Below are positions 8,756 through 18,475 of a DNA stretch of 64,000 nucleotides, piece by piece. Source of the DNA: Acidovorax sp. NB1 (lineage in GTDB: Bacteria > Pseudomonadota > Gammaproteobacteria > Burkholderiales > Burkholderiaceae_C); contig NZ_BJHU01000029.1 in assembly GCF_005405905.1 (NCBI RefSeq), positions 83,915 through 147,914 of the forward strand, written 5' to 3'. The notes under the pieces were generated by a model. The model worked only from the letters and a program-made list of their open reading frames with translations, was not told the origin of the DNA and ran no database searches. Every line of letters starts with the position of its first letter. Positions within the stretch are counted from its first letter, which is position 1. The translations under genes were made by a program, and so were the position numbers.

Positions 8756-8893
8756 GCTGATTTAGGAAGGTGGCAGATCGGCAATTTTTAGCGCATTTTG
8801 AACAATCCTGGCGCTATTGAATAGCACTGGCTGTTCAGAAAATAGGGCCATCTCTTCTTTCACCCGCTCTTTTTTGCTGCGCCCTGCCCTACC

Positions 8894-9853
8894 ATGCCCG
8901 CCTCTGCCCAAGCCCCCAGCGCCGTTGTCATGGTGCGCCCCCACCACTTCCACCCCAACCCCGAAACCGCCGGAGACAACAGCTTTCAGGCCCGCGCCAC
9001 CGGCCTGGCCGCTGATGACATTGCGCGCCAGGCGTGGGACGAAGTCACGGCCGCCGCTGCGGCGCTGGAGGCCGCTGGGCTGCGTGTGCACCTGTTCGAC
9101 GACCGGGGCGAGCGCCACACGCCCGATGCGGTGTTCCCCAACAACTGGTTCTCCACCCACGCGGGCGGGCATGTGGCCATCTATCCGATGTATGCGCAGA
9201 ACCGACGCCGCGAGCGGCGCAGCGATGTGATTGAGCTGCTCAAGGCCGAGTACCGCGTGCAGGACGTGATCGACTACTCGGGGCTGGAAGCCGATGGCAT
9301 GTTTCTGGAAGGCACGGGCGCGATGGTGCTCGACCACATCCACCGCATCGCCTACACCGCGCAATCCCACCGCGCCGACCCCGTGGCGCTGGAGCGCTTT
9401 TGCACCCACTTCAACTACGAGCCCATGGCCTTTGCCACTGCCGATGCCCAGGGCCACCCTTGTTATCACACCAACGTGATGCTGTGCGTGGGCACCGACT
9501 TTGCGCTGGGCGGCTTTGACCTGATCACCGACCCCGCGCGGCGCCACGCCGTGTGTGCGCGGCTGCGCGAGACGGGGCGGGAGCTGATCGAACTGAGCCC
9601 CTGGCAGATCCGCGAATTCGCAGGCAATGCGCTGGAGCTGCAGGGCACACAAGGCCGGGTGCTGGCGATGTCGGCGCGTGCAGCCGCCAGCCTGTCGCCC
9701 ACGCAGAAGGCGGTGATCGAACACAGCGCCACGCTGCTGCCGCTGGCCGTGCCCACCATCGAGCTGGCAGGCGGGTCGGTGCGCTGCATGCTGGCAGGCA
9801 TCCACCTGGCACGGCGTGAAATTTCTCAAACAAAAAAGGCCGTTACCGCCTGA
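8894..9853 (+). CDS. ctlX: CtlX-type citrulline/arginine hydrolase (amidinotransferase superfamily)
   Basis: 319-residue guanidino-group-modifying enzyme of the arginine deiminase/amidinotransferase fold. Diagnostic blocks are VVMVRPHHFHPNPETAGDN at the start, VFPNNWFSTH, EADGMFLEGTGAMVLD with the acidic catalytic residues, CYHTNVMLCVG with the catalytic His, and GGSVRCMLAG with the nucleophilic Cys near residue 298. This arrangement matches the CtlX family linked to citrulline use. Start is the ATG just after a pyrimidine-rich stretch; no good Shine-Dalgarno is visible. The last 12 residues (EISQTKKAVTA) are encoded by a low-GC repeat copy that runs through the stop codon. The Lrp gene is divergent. 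Confidence 0.82.
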   Translation: MPASAQAPSAVVMVRPHHFHPNPETAGDNSFQARATGLAADDIARQAWDEVTAAAAALEAAGLRVHLFDDRGERHTPDAVFPNNWFSTHAGGHVAIYPMYAQNRRRERRSDVIELLKAEYRVQDVIDYSGLEADGMFLEGTGAMVLDHIHRIAYTAQSHRADPVALERFCTHFNYEPMAFATADAQGHPCYHTNVMLCVGTDFALGGFDLITDPARRHAVCARLRETGRELIELSPWQIREFAGNALELQGTQGRVLAMSARAAASLSPTQKAVIEHSATLLPLAVPTIELAGGSVRCMLAGIHLARREISQTKKAVTA

Positions 9854-9887
9854 TGGGCATGCCTTTATAGCTACATTTTTAATAGCA
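9818..9887 (+). repeat. dispersed low-GC repeat, copy A
   Basis: A stretch of about 70 bp with the layout AAATTT, an A run, GGCCG, CCGC, CATGCCTTT, TAGCTA and a terminal AATAGC. It aligns by eye with copies at 13993, 22985, 36413, 44181 and 56281. This copy starts inside the 3' end of the hydrolase gene, supplies its last residues and stop codon, and continues into the intergenic gap. Confidence 0.65.
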
Positions 9888-9902
9888 ACCAACAATCCCT
9901 GC

Positions 9903-10241
9903 CTATGGCTGCTCCACATCCAGCCGCGCATCACAGCCGATGCCCGACGCGATCCAGCGCCGCGCCAGGGCCGACATCGCACGCACCGCCCAGGGCTGGG
10001 TGAGCCCCGTCACGCCGCCCGGGTCGGCCACCATGCCACACCAGTAGCGCTGATCCGCATCGCTCCAGCGCAGGGCCACACAGGCGCCCTTGCGGCGCCG
10101 CGACACCAGCACGCCCAGCGGGCAGGGTTCGGCCAGGCAGCACAGGCCACAACCGTTGCAGGGTGCGCCTTCGGCAGGCTTGGTCGGTGCTTCGGGGTGC
10201 AGCCACACCACGGTGGACGGGACAGGGGGTTGTGCGGGCAT
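9903..10241 (-). CDS. YkgJ-like small cysteine-cluster protein
   Basis: 112-residue protein with the cluster CNGCGLCCLAEPCPLG near residues 27-42 and further Cys residues at GACVALRW, RYWCGMV and GIGCDARL. This pattern (CxxCxxCC...CP) is that of YkgJ/CxxCxxCC proteins, thought to bind zinc or an Fe-S cluster; their function is not settled. The start is ATG 10241 (MPAQPPVP); a longer in-frame extension has a composition unlike a protein. Convergent with the hydrolase gene 49 bp away. Confidence 0.75.
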   Translation of the reverse strand: MPAQPPVPSTVVWLHPEAPTKPAEGAPCNGCGLCCLAEPCPLGVLVSRRRKGACVALRWSDADQRYWCGMVADPGGVTGLTQPWAVRAMSALARRWIASGIGCDARLDVEQP

Positions 10242-10401
10242 AGGCGGCGGCGGATGGAGCGCAGCACGGGCACAGCGCCGCGCGCGCACCACCCCATTGT
10301 GCCGCTCGGAGGCTTCTGCACACACCGGTATCGCGTGGCATGTGGGCGTGCGGAGCCCCCCCAGGGTTACCCGCAGGGCCCACCGCCGCCAGCACAAAAA
10401 A

Positions 10402-10429
10402 AGCCCCTGCCGCTCTCGCAGCAGGGACT
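10402..10429 (-). terminator. rho-independent terminator for the lipoprotein gene
   Basis: On the minus strand GCAGGG/CCCTGC-type arms (plus 10405-10410 and 10421-10426) close a 10-base loop and are followed by a run of seven T (plus-strand A run 10396-10402). It sits about 58 bp after the stop of the lipoprotein gene. Confidence 0.7.
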
Positions 10430-10486
10430 GAACCGGCCGCAAGGGCCGGGGAGGGAGGCACGCAATGGGAGAGTCGAAATGCAGGC

Positions 10487-10993
10487 TCAGCAGCCCAGGG
10501 GGCGGTTGGGGCGCATCGGCACGATGCCGCTCACACGCAGTGTGGCGCCGGAGCCATCGGTGGCCGTCAGCGTCTTGCCGGTGAACCGCACCTGATCGCT
10601 CTCGCGCACCACGGCGGTGTCGGTGGCTTCGCCGCTTGCGTATTCCTTGCCGTCAAATGTCAGGAACACCTGGTGCAGGCTGGTGGCATCGGGGCGGTAA
10701 CGAATGTCGCCAAAAGCCGTGGCGGATGAGCCCACCTTGTTGGCACCGTCAAAGCGGAAGGTGCACAGCTCTGGCACCGAGCCGATGGGGTTTTTCTTGT
10801 CCACCTCGGTGAGGTTGAGCGCGCCGTTGCCGTACACGCCGTTCAGCCCGTCGAGGGTCGCGCCACTCACGGTCAGCACACCGGGCTCGTTGCTGGGGGT
10901 GGGGTCATCGTCATTGCCGCCGCCACAGGCGACCAGCAACACGGAGGTGGCCGCGAGGGCGGTACAGGTCTTGAAGAAATGGAGCGTATTCAT
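10487..10993 (-). CDS. hypothetical lipoprotein
   Basis: 168-residue predicted lipoprotein: a signal peptide from MNTLHFFKTCTALAATSVLLVACGGG with lipobox LVAC, then a short Gly/Asp/Pro linker (GGGNDDDPTPS) and a soluble domain of about 140 residues. The domain contains one Cys pair (ELCTFRFDGA and the terminal PLGC) that could form a disulfide. I do not recognise the domain. The start at 10993 is fixed by the signal peptide. It stands alone, 177 bp after the double-uvrA stop codon on the same strand, and ends at a clear terminator. Confidence 0.75.
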   Translation of the reverse strand: MNTLHFFKTCTALAATSVLLVACGGGNDDDPTPSNEPGVLTVSGATLDGLNGVYGNGALNLTEVDKKNPIGSVPELCTFRFDGANKVGSSATAFGDIRYRPDATSLHQVFLTFDGKEYASGEATDTAVVRESDQVRFTGKTLTATDGSGATLRVSGIVPMRPNRPLGC

Positions 10994-11144
10994 GGCGATG
11001 GGCGTCCTTGGATGTGGATGGAAGCTGGGGAGCGAATCCCCTGCAACCCATCGTAGGAAGCCCACCCCACAGGCGGCGTGCGCCATGTTCCGCGCTGCGC
11101 GTAGGACGGGGGCCGACGAGGCTGTGCGCTCGTCGCCCCCTGCG

Positions 11145-11176
11145 CTCAGCGCCTCAGCGCCTCAGCGCCTCAGCGC
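11145..11176. repeat. 8-bp tandem repeat across the uvrA stop codon
   Basis: Four perfect copies of CTCAGCGC in a row. The uvrA stop (TGA on the minus strand, 11170-11172) lies in the fourth copy. Because each unit carries TCA and 8 is not a multiple of 3, slippage by one unit would move the frame, but further TGA triplets would still stop translation within a few codons. Confidence 0.9.
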
Positions 11177-14100
11177 GCCAGCACCGGCGCCAGCGCCTTG
11201 CCCGTGTGCGTGCCTGCGGCCACCACATCCTCGGGCGTGGCCGCCGCCACGATGCGCCCGCCTGCGTTGCCACCTTCCGGCCCCAGGTCCAGAATCCAGT
11301 CGGCCTCGGCGATCACATCCAGGTCGTGCTCGATCACGATCACGCTGTGGCCGCCGTCCACCAGGCGGTGCAGCACGCGGATGAGCTTGTCCACATCGGC
11401 CATGTGCAGGCCCACGGTGGGCTCGTCCAGCACATACAGCGTGTGTGGCGCCTTCTGGCCCCGGCGGCCCACCTCGTCGCGCACCTTGGTCAGCTCGGTC
11501 ACCAGCTTGATGCGCTGCGCTTCGCCTCCGGACAGCGTGGGCGACGGCTGGCCCAGCGTGAGGTAGCCCAGACCCACGTCTTTGAGCAGTTGCAGCGGGT
11601 GCGCAATGCTGGGCATGGTGGCGAAGAAGTCCACGGCTTCGTCCACCTCCATCTGCAGCACGTCGCCGATGCTCTTGCCACGCCAGGTCACGGCCAAAGT
11701 TTCGGGGTTGAAGCGCGCACCGTGGCAGGTCTCGCAGGGCACCTTCACATCGGGCAAAAAGCTCATCTCGATGGTGCGCACGCCCGCGCCTTCGCAGCTG
11801 GGGCAACGGCCTTCGCCGGTGTTGAAGCTGAAGCGCCCGGCCGCATAGCCGCGCGCCTTGGCCTCCAGCGTTTCAGCGAACAGCTTGCGGATGGTGTCCC
11901 AGAAGCCGATGTAGGTGGCAGGGCACGAACGCGGCGTTTTGCCGATGGGCGTCTGGTCCACTTCGAGCACACGGTCGATGCTCTCGAAGCCCGACAGGCC
12001 CGTGCAACCGACCAAGGGCGGCGCCTTACCCGCGTCCATCGCATCGCGTCCGGCTTTGGTACTGCGCTGCTGCACCCAGGCCTGCACGTTGGCGAGCAGC
12101 ACATCGCGCGCCAGGGTGGACTTGCCCGAGCCGCTCACACCCGTCACCGCCACCAGGCGGTGCAGTGGCACGGTGGCCGTCACGTTCTGCAGGTTGTGCA
12201 GCTGCGCGCCATGCACGGTGAGCCAGCGCATCGCAGCGCGCTCCTTGGCCTCGGTGAGTGCATCGGCGGCTAGCGCAGCGGCCTGGGCAGCGCGCTTCTT
12301 CACCGCCGCGCTTTGTCGGCCAGTGGGCGCTGCCGCCTCGGCCTGAGCGAAGGCGGCTGTGGCCTCGGCGCTGACCTCGCCCGCCACCATGCTGCGGCGC
12401 AATTGCAGCGGGTGTTTCATCGCGTGCAGCAGGTAGCGGCCGGTTTGCGAATCTTCGGCAGCCGTGAGGTCGCTCACCGAGCCCTGCGCCACCAGGCGTC
12501 CGCCGCGCTTGCCGGCGCTGGGGCCAATGTCGATGATGTGGTCGGCGCGGCGGATGGTGTCTTCGTCGTGCTCCACCACCACCAGCGTGTTGCCCTTGTC
12601 GCCCAGCTTGTGCAGGGCGTTCAGCAAAATCTGATTGTCGCGCGCGTGCAGGCCGATGGTGGGCTCATCGAGCACGTAGCACACGCCCTGCAGGTTGCTG
12701 CCGAGCTGCGCGGCCAGACGGATGCGCTGCGCCTCGCCACCACTGAGCGTGGGCGCGCCCCGGTCCAGCGTGAGGTAGCCCAGGCCCACTTCTTCGAGGA
12801 ATTCGAGGCGGCTCTGGATCTCGGGCACCAGGTCGCGGGCAATGTCGGCCTCGCGGGCTGTCATGCCACCTTCCACGCGCAGGGTCTCCACCCAGCGGCG
12901 CACGTCCGTGACGGACAGCGCGGCAATGTCGGTGATGCCCACGCCCGCAAACTGCACAGCGCGGGCCGTGGCGTTCAGGCGCGTGCCGCTGCAGGTCGGG
13001 CAGGCCGTGTCGGCCAGATCTTCCACCTCGGGCTCGGCAAAGGTCTGCTCGCGGCCTTTTTCCTTGTCGTCCTGCACCGAGTCGTCAAACACCTTGCGCT
13101 GGTCCTTGGTGAGCTTGACGCCCGTGCCCACGCAGTCGGAGCACCAGCCGTGTTTGCTGTTGTAGCTGAAAAGGCGCGGGTCCAGCTCGGCATAGCTGGT
13201 GGCGCACACGGGGCAGGCACGCTTGGTGGAGAACGCCTGCAGCTGGCCAATGCCCGCCGTGGGCTGGCCGCACTCCATGGCTTCGCGCAGGCCTGCGATG
13301 CCTGAGAGGACATGCACCACGCCCTTGCCGTGCGTGAGTGCGTCGGCCAGTGCGGTGCGCAGCGCCGCCTCGTTCTCGGGCGACACATCGAGGCTGGCCA
13401 CGGGCAGCTCGATGGTGTGTTCCTTGAAGCGGTCGATGCGCGGGAAGTTGGTGGTGGGCAGGAAGTTGCCATCCACGCGCAGGTGCGTGTAGCCACGCGG
13501 GCGGGCCCAGTCAGCCAGCTCGGTGTAGACGCCCTTGCGGTTCATCACCAGCGGCGCGAGCAGGCCGATGTGCTGGCCACGGAACTGGGTGAGCAGCTGG
13601 GCGGCAATGCTCTCAGGCGTTTGCGGCTGCACAGCGGCGCCGTCTTTCACGCAGTGCTGCGTACCGAGCTTGACGTACAGCAGGCGCAAAAAGTGCCACA
13701 CCTCGGTGGTCGTGCCCACGGTGGACTTGCGCCCGCCGCGCGAGAGGCGCTGCTCGATGGCGACGGTGGGCGGGATGCCATACACCGCATCCACCTCGGG
13801 CCTGCCTGCGGGCTGCACGATGGAGCGCGCATAGGCGTTGAGCGATTCGAGGTAGCGGCGCTGGCCTTCATTGAACAGGATGTCGAACGCGAGCGTGGAC
13901 TTGCCCGAGCCGCTCACGCCGGTCACCACATTGAACTTGCCGCGCGGAATGTCCACGCTCAGGTTCTTGAGGTTGTGCTCCTTGGCGTTGACGATTTCAA
14001 TGGCATTTTTGGCCTCCTGCGCGCTTCCATCTTGCCCCGACAGCTCTCTTTTTCGTAGCAACGCCGCTTTTTCGTGCACCGAATGGCCGCCCACGCCCAG

Positions 14101-17043
14101 CGCCAGTTCGTAGTCGCGCAGCGCCTGCCCGGTGTGCGAGGTGGCGTGCTGGCGCACGTCCTCGGGCGTGCCCTCGGCCACGATCAGGCCGCCTGCATAG
14201 CCGCCCTCCGGCCCCAGATCGATGAGCCAGTCGCTCGCGCGGATCACGTCCAGGTTGTGCTCGATGACGATGAGCGAATGCCCCGCATCGATGAGCTTGC
14301 GCAGCGCACGCATGAGCTTGGCAATGTCATCAAAGTGCAGGCCGGTGGTGGGCTCGTCGAACAGGAATAGCGTGCCTTTGCGTGCGACGGCCTGGCGGGA
14401 TTTGGAGGCTGTCTTCGCCGCCTCGGCCAGGAAGCCTGCCAGCTTGAGCCGCTGCGCCTCACCGCCAGACAAGGTCGGCACCGGCTGGCCCAGCGCCACG
14501 TATTCGAGCCCCACATCCACGATGGGCTGCAGCGCGCGGATCACGTCGCGGTCGTTGGCAAACAGGGTCGCAGCCTCGGCCACGGTGAGGGCCAGCACGT
14601 CGGCCACGTTCAGCGTCTTGCCGCCGCGCTCGATGGTGATCTCCAGAATCTCGGGCCGGTAGCGCTTGCCGTCGCAGTCCGGGCAGCGCAGGTACACGTC
14701 GCTCAGGAACTGCATCTCCACATGCTCAAAGCCCGAGCCGCCGCAGGTGGGGCAGCGCCCGTCGCCGCTGTTGAAGCTGAACTTGGCGGCGGTGTAGCTG
14801 CGCTGCTTGGACAGCGGTGCCACGGCAAAGAGTTCGCGGATGCTGTCCCACGCGCCCACATAGCTCACGGGGTTGGAACGCGCGGTCTTGCCGATGGGCG
14901 ACTGGTCCACAAACACCACGTCCGACAGGTGGTCGGCGCCCAGCATGCGGTCGTGCGCGCCAGGGCTGTCGGTGGCCTTACCAAAGTGGCGCAGCAACGC
15001 GGGGGCCAGCACGTCCTGGATCAGGCTGGACTTGCCCGAGCCGCTCACGCCCGTCACGGTGACCAGGCGCTGCAGCGGAAACTCCACCGTCACATCCTGC
15101 AGGTTGTGCTCGCGCGCGCCCTCCAGGATGAGGCGCGGGGTCGATTCCGTCACCATGCGCTTGAAGCCGAAGCCCACATGCTTGCGCCCGCCCAGGTAGG
15201 CGCCGGTGAGCGTGTCGGCCTGGCGCAGGTCGGTTGTCGTGCCGTCAAAAACAATCTGCCCGCCCAGGCGGCCCGGGCCGGGGCCCATGTCGATCATGCG
15301 GTCGGCCGCGAGCATCACGGCCGGGTCATGCTCGACTACCACCAGTGTGTTGCCCGCATCGCGCAGGCGCAGCATGGCCTCGGTGATGCGGTGCATGTCG
15401 CGCGGGTGCAGGCCGATGCTGGGTTCATCCAGCACAAACAGGGTGTTGACGAGGCTGGTGCCCAGGGCCGTGGTGAGATTGATGCGCTGCACTTCGCCGC
15501 CACTGAGCGTGCGGCTTTGGCGGTCGAGCGTGAGGTAGCCGATGCCCACGTCGCACAGGTATTGCAGGCGTGTGGTGATTTCTTCGTGCAACAACTTCAG
15601 CGCCTGGGCATCGCCGCCCTTGGCATCGTCACCCACCGGCAACTGCATGCGGTCGAAGAACCGACGCAGGCGGTCGATGGGCAGCAGCATCAGGTCGTGC
15701 AGACACAGGCCGGGCAGCGCTTCGAGCTGCTCGCGCGACCATTGCACGCCCTCTGGCATGAAACGCTTGCCGGGCTCCAGCACCGCGTCGGCGTCTTCCT
15801 TGCGACCGATGCGCCAGAGCAGGCTTTCCGTCTTGAGCCGCGCACCCGCGCAAGTGGGACACGGCGTGTAGCTGCGGTACTTGGACAAGAGCACACGGAT
15901 GTGCATCTTGTAGGCCTTGCTCTCCAGGTACTCGAAGAAGCGCTTGATGCCGTACCACTGCTTGCTCCACTGCCCGTCCTTGTAGCCAGGGGCGCCGCCA
16001 ATCACCCATTTCTTCTGGTCGTCGGTGAGCTTGTACCAGGGCGTGTCGCGCGGGATGCCTGCGGCCTCGGCGTGGCGCATGAGGTCGTCCTGCGCCTCCT
16101 GCCACGCGGGGGTCTGGATGGTCTTGATGGCGCCCGCGCGCAGCGTGAGCTTGTCGTTGGGGATGACGAGGCCGTAGTCCACCCCGATCACGCGGCCAAA
16201 GCCCCGGCAGCTGTCGCACGCGCCCACGGCGGAGTTGAACGAGAACATCGAGGGGATGGGGTCGCTGTAGCGCAGGTCACTGTCCGGGCAATGCAGGCCG
16301 GTCGAAAAGCGCCAAAGTTCCGGTTCGCCCTCGTCCACCAGCCGGTACACATTCAGCCGCCCCGTACCGCGCTTGAGCGCGACCTCAATGGCCTCGATCA
16401 CCCGCGCCTTCTCGGCGTTGCCCAGGCGGAAACGGTCGGCCACCACGTCCAGCACCTTGCGCGGGCCGGTGGGCGTGGCCACCTCTCGCTCGGCCTGCAC
16501 CTTGGTGAAGCCGCTGGCGGACAGCCATTGCTCGACCTGCTCGGCGCTGGTGTTGGCAGGCAACTCCACGGGGAAGGTCAGGACGATGCGCGGGTCGCCC
16601 GCTGCGGCGCTGCGCTGCTGCAGCTCGGCATAAATGGTCTCGGGCGAGTCGTGCCGCACGGGCTGCGCCGTCTGCTTGTCAAAGAGCTGGCCCGCACGCG
16701 CGAACAGCAGCTTCAGGTGGTCGTTCAGCTCCGTCATCGTGCCCACGGTGGAGCGGCTGGAGCGCACGGGGTTGGTCTGGTCGATGGCAATGGCGGGGGG
16801 CACGCCCTCGACCTTGTCCACGGCGGGCTTGTCCATGCGGTCGAGGAACTGGCGCGCGTAGGCGCTGAAGGTCTCCACATACCGGCGCTGGCCCTCGGCG
16901 TACAGCGTGTCGAACACCAGGCTGGATTTGCCCGAGCCGCTCGGCCCCGTGACCACCGTGAGTTCGCCGGTGCGGATGTCCAGGTCCAGGTTCTTGAGGT
17001 TGTGCTGGCGTGCGCCACGGATGCGGATCTGTCCCTGGGTCAT
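11170..17043 (-). CDS. uvrA: tandem-fused excinuclease ABC subunit A (double UvrA)
   Basis: 1957 residues, about twice the usual UvrA (about 940), made of two complete UvrA units joined near residue 1010. Four ATP sites are visible: [10 protein letters not shown] (about 33), [10 protein letters not shown] (about 664), [10 protein letters not shown] (about 1042) and [10 protein letters not shown] (about 1635), each with its own LSGGE signature and DEP Walker B. The C-terminal zinc fingers are intact in both units ([11 protein letters not shown] with [14 protein letters not shown] with CETCHG). The first zinc site is complete in unit 2 (CPVC with CSDC) but in unit 1 reads LHCPDSD with CDSC, so one ligand is lost. 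UvrA normally acts as a dimer in nucleotide excision repair; here the dimer may be intramolecular. Whether a separate normal uvrA exists elsewhere cannot be seen. The linker is coded by repeat copy B. Confidence 0.93.
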   Translation of the reverse strand: MTQGQIRIRGARQHNLKNLDLDIRTGELTVVTGPSGSGKSSLVFDTLYAEGQRRYVETFSAYARQFLDRMDKPAVDKVEGVPPAIAIDQTNPVRSSRSTVGTMTELNDHLKLLFARAGQLFDKQTAQPVRHDSPETIYAELQQRSAAAGDPRIVLTFPVELPANTSAEQVEQWLSASGFTKVQAEREVATPTGPRKVLDVVADRFRLGNAEKARVIEAIEVALKRGTGRLNVYRLVDEGEPELWRFSTGLHCPDSDLRYSDPIPSMFSFNSAVGACDSCRGFGRVIGVDYGLVIPNDKLTLRAGAIKTIQTPAWQEAQDDLMRHAEAAGIPRDTPWYKLTDDQKKWVIGGAPGYKDGQWSKQWYGIKRFFEYLESKAYKMHIRVLLSKYRSYTPCPTCAGARLKTESLLWRIGRKEDADAVLEPGKRFMPEGVQWSREQLEALPGLCLHDLMLLPIDRLRRFFDRMQLPVGDDAKGGDAQALKLLHEEITTRLQYLCDVGIGYLTLDRQSRTLSGGEVQRINLTTALGTSLVNTLFVLDEPSIGLHPRDMHRITEAMLRLRDAGNTLVVVEHDPAVMLAADRMIDMGPGPGRLGGQIVFDGTTTDLRQADTLTGAYLGGRKHVGFGFKRMVTESTPRLILEGAREHNLQDVTVEFPLQRLVTVTGVSGSGKSSLIQDVLAPALLRHFGKATDSPGAHDRMLGADHLSDVVFVDQSPIGKTARSNPVSYVGAWDSIRELFAVAPLSKQRSYTAAKFSFNSGDGRCPTCGGSGFEHVEMQFLSDVYLRCPDCDGKRYRPEILEITIERGGKTLNVADVLALTVAEAATLFANDRDVIRALQPIVDVGLEYVALGQPVPTLSGGEAQRLKLAGFLAEAAKTASKSRQAVARKGTLFLFDEPTTGLHFDDIAKLMRALRKLIDAGHSLIVIEHNLDVIRASDWLIDLGPEGGYAGGLIVAEGTPEDVRQHATSHTGQALRDYELALGVGGHSVHEKAALLRKRELSGQDGSAQEAKNAIEIVNAKEHNLKNLSVDIPRGKFNVVTGVSGSGKSTLAFDILFNEGQRRYLESLNAYARSIVQPAGRPEVDAVYGIPPTVAIEQRLSRGGRKSTVGTTTEVWHFLRLLYVKLGTQHCVKDGAAVQPQTPESIAAQLLTQFRGQHIGLLAPLVMNRKGVYTELADWARPRGYTHLRVDGNFLPTTNFPRIDRFKEHTIELPVASLDVSPENEAALRTALADALTHGKGVVHVLSGIAGLREAMECGQPTAGIGQLQAFSTKRACPVCATSYAELDPRLFSYNSKHGWCSDCVGTGVKLTKDQRKVFDDSVQDDKEKGREQTFAEPEVEDLADTACPTCSGTRLNATARAVQFAGVGITDIAALSVTDVRRWVETLRVEGGMTAREADIARDLVPEIQSRLEFLEEVGLGYLTLDRGAPTLSGGEAQRIRLAAQLGSNLQGVCYVLDEPTIGLHARDNQILLNALHKLGDKGNTLVVVEHDEDTIRRADHIIDIGPSAGKRGGRLVAQGSVSDLTAAEDSQTGRYLLHAMKHPLQLRRSMVAGEVSAEATAAFAQAEAAAPTGRQSAAVKKRAAQAAALAADALTEAKERAAMRWLTVHGAQLHNLQNVTATVPLHRLVAVTGVSGSGKSTLARDVLLANVQAWVQQRSTKAGRDAMDAGKAPPLVGCTGLSGFESIDRVLEVDQTPIGKTPRSCPATYIGFWDTIRKLFAETLEAKARGYAAGRFSFNTGEGRCPSCEGAGVRTIEMSFLPDVKVPCETCHGARFNPETLAVTWRGKSIGDVLQMEVDEAVDFFATMPSIAHPLQLLKDVGLGYLTLGQPSPTLSGGEAQRIKLVTELTKVRDEVGRRGQKAPHTLYVLDEPTVGLHMADVDKLIRVLHRLVDGGHSVIVIEHDLDVIAEADWILDLGPEGGNAGGRIVAAATPEDVVAAGTHTGKALAPVLAR
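13993..14060 (+). repeat. dispersed low-GC repeat, copy B (inside uvrA linker)
   Basis: The segment with TTTTTGGCCTCCTGCGCGC, then a CAGCTCTC block and a TTTTTCGTAGC end fits the repeat consensus. It is read antisense as uvrA codons of about residues 995-1018 ([18 protein letters not shown]), the hydrophilic linker between the two UvrA units. Alignment is by eye. Confidence 0.5.
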
Positions 17044-17269
17044 GGAGGCGGTCTTTCGGGTGTGAGGCAGAACATTCTAGGGACGCCCGGAGCCCCGCGT
17101 ATGCGCCAGGCGATTACCCCCGCAGGGCAGTGCGACGGGGTTTGACAAGGCACAAAAACCCACGCTGCAAAGGGTATTTCACTCGGACAAACCCCTTTGG
17201 CGCCCCGGGGGCATGCGTATAGACTGCCCCTTCACCGCGACAACAAGACACCAGCAAGAGGAGACAGCC

Positions 17270-18385
17270 ATGAAGCAATGGCAAACACTGTGGGCCGGCC
17301 TGGCCCTGGCCCTTTCCGTGGGCAGCACCAGCCACGCCCAGATCCTGATCGGCCAGACCGCCGGGTTTTCCGGCCAGGTGGCGGCCGGGGTGAAGGAGAC
17401 CACCGACGGTGCCCGGCTGTACATCGACGCCATCAACGCCAAAGGCGGTGTCAACGGTCAGAAAATCGAGCTGATCTCCCTGGACGACAAGTTCGACCCC
17501 AAGCTGGCAGCGGAAAACGCGCGCACGCTGATTGAAGACAAGAACGTCTCTGCCCTGTTCCTCAACCGGGGCACACCCCACACCGAAGCCATCCTGCCGC
17601 TGCTGGACAAACACGGCGTGGTGCTGGTGGCACCGTCCACGGGCGCCATGGTGCTGCACCAGCCCGTGCGCAAATACATCTTCAATGTGCGCGCCACCTA
17701 CCAGCGCGAGGCGGAAAAGGCGATCACCCACCTGGCCTCCATGGGCATCAGCCGCGTGGCGCTGGTGTATGCGGACGACAGCTTTGGCGCCGACGGCATC
17801 CAGGGCGCACAGAAGGGCCTGGCGGCCGCCAAGCTGACCGCCGCGGTGTCCGAAAAGTTCGACCGCGCCAAGCCCGACTTCGCCCCCATTGCCGCCAAGG
17901 TGGCCAAAGCCGATGCGCAGGCGGTGCTGATGGTGGCCTCGGGCTCTGCGGTGGTGGACGCCACCAACGCCCTGCGCACAGCGGGTTCGGCCGCGCAGAT
18001 CGTGACGCTGTCCAACAACGCCTCCAGCGGCTTCATCAAGAGCCTGGGTGCCAACGCCCGGGGCGTGATCGTGACCCAGGTGTTCCCCAACGAGCGGGCC
18101 GTGACCTACCCGATGGTGAAGGAAGCCCAGGAGCTGGCCAAAACCAAGGGGCTCAACGAGATCAGCCCCGCCATGCTGGAAGGCTTTGCCGCCGCCAAGG
18201 TGCTGGTGGAAGGCCTCAAGCGCGCAGGCCCCAAGCCCACCCGCGACAAGATCCAGACCGCGCTGGAAAGCATCAAGAAGCTGGACCTGGGCGGGCTGGA
18301 GGTGAACTTCAGCCCCGAGGACCATACCGGACTGGACTTTGCCGACCTGTCCATCATCGGCACGGACGGGCGCTTCCGCCGCTGA
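17270..18385 (+). CDS. branched-chain amino-acid-type ABC substrate-binding protein (LivK-like), paralogue 1
   Basis: 371-residue periplasmic receptor with a Sec signal peptide (cleavage at SHAQ, about residue 24), then ILIGQTAGFSGQVAAGVKE and the Peripla_BP_6 blocks LISLDDKFDPKLA, RGTPHTEAILPLL, STGAMVLHQPV and VALVYADDSFGADG. Start ATG 17270 has GAGGAG ahead of it. No Liv permease or ATPase gene is adjacent. The next gene is a close paralogue 90 bp downstream, suggesting duplication of an orphan receptor. The ligand is unknown; the family also binds amides and aromatic acids. Confidence 0.88.
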   Translation: MKQWQTLWAGLALALSVGSTSHAQILIGQTAGFSGQVAAGVKETTDGARLYIDAINAKGGVNGQKIELISLDDKFDPKLAAENARTLIEDKNVSALFLNRGTPHTEAILPLLDKHGVVLVAPSTGAMVLHQPVRKYIFNVRATYQREAEKAITHLASMGISRVALVYADDSFGADGIQGAQKGLAAAKLTAAVSEKFDRAKPDFAPIAAKVAKADAQAVLMVASGSAVVDATNALRTAGSAAQIVTLSNNASSGFIKSLGANARGVIVTQVFPNERAVTYPMVKEAQELAKTKGLNEISPAMLEGFAAAKVLVEGLKRAGPKPTRDKIQTALESIKKLDLGGLEVNFSPEDHTGLDFADLSIIGTDGRFRR

Positions 18386-18418
18386 GCGCCTGGGCGCTAG
18401 GTCTACGCGTTTTTACAG

Positions 18419-18446
18419 TTGTCCCGCGCGGGGGCGTCCCTACACT
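18419..18446 (+). promoter_or_regulatory. possible sigma70 promoter before the second LivK-like gene
   Basis: TTGTCC and TACACT are spaced by 16 bases, 29 bp before the ATG at 18476. Plausible but GC-rich and unproven; if real, the second receptor can be expressed independently of the first. Confidence 0.3.
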
Positions 18447-18475
18447 CGGGCGCTCCACACGCAGGAGACAACCCC

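Noticed and set aside
8780..8850. Further copy of the dispersed repeat between the Lrp and hydrolase genes
   Set aside because: Only the GCTATTGAATAGC end and a GGGCC block match; order and spacing are too poor for a firm call.
14722..17145. Very long plus-strand open frame (807 codons) opposite uvrA
   Set aside because: Shadow of the antisense coding strand in high-GC DNA; rich in His, Ala, Gly and Arg without domains, and the real UvrA is on the other strand.
17142..17223. TTGACA at 17142 and TATAGA at 17218 as a promoter for the first LivK-like gene
   Set aside because: TTGACA has no -10 at 16-18 bases and TATAGA has no good -35 at a normal distance.
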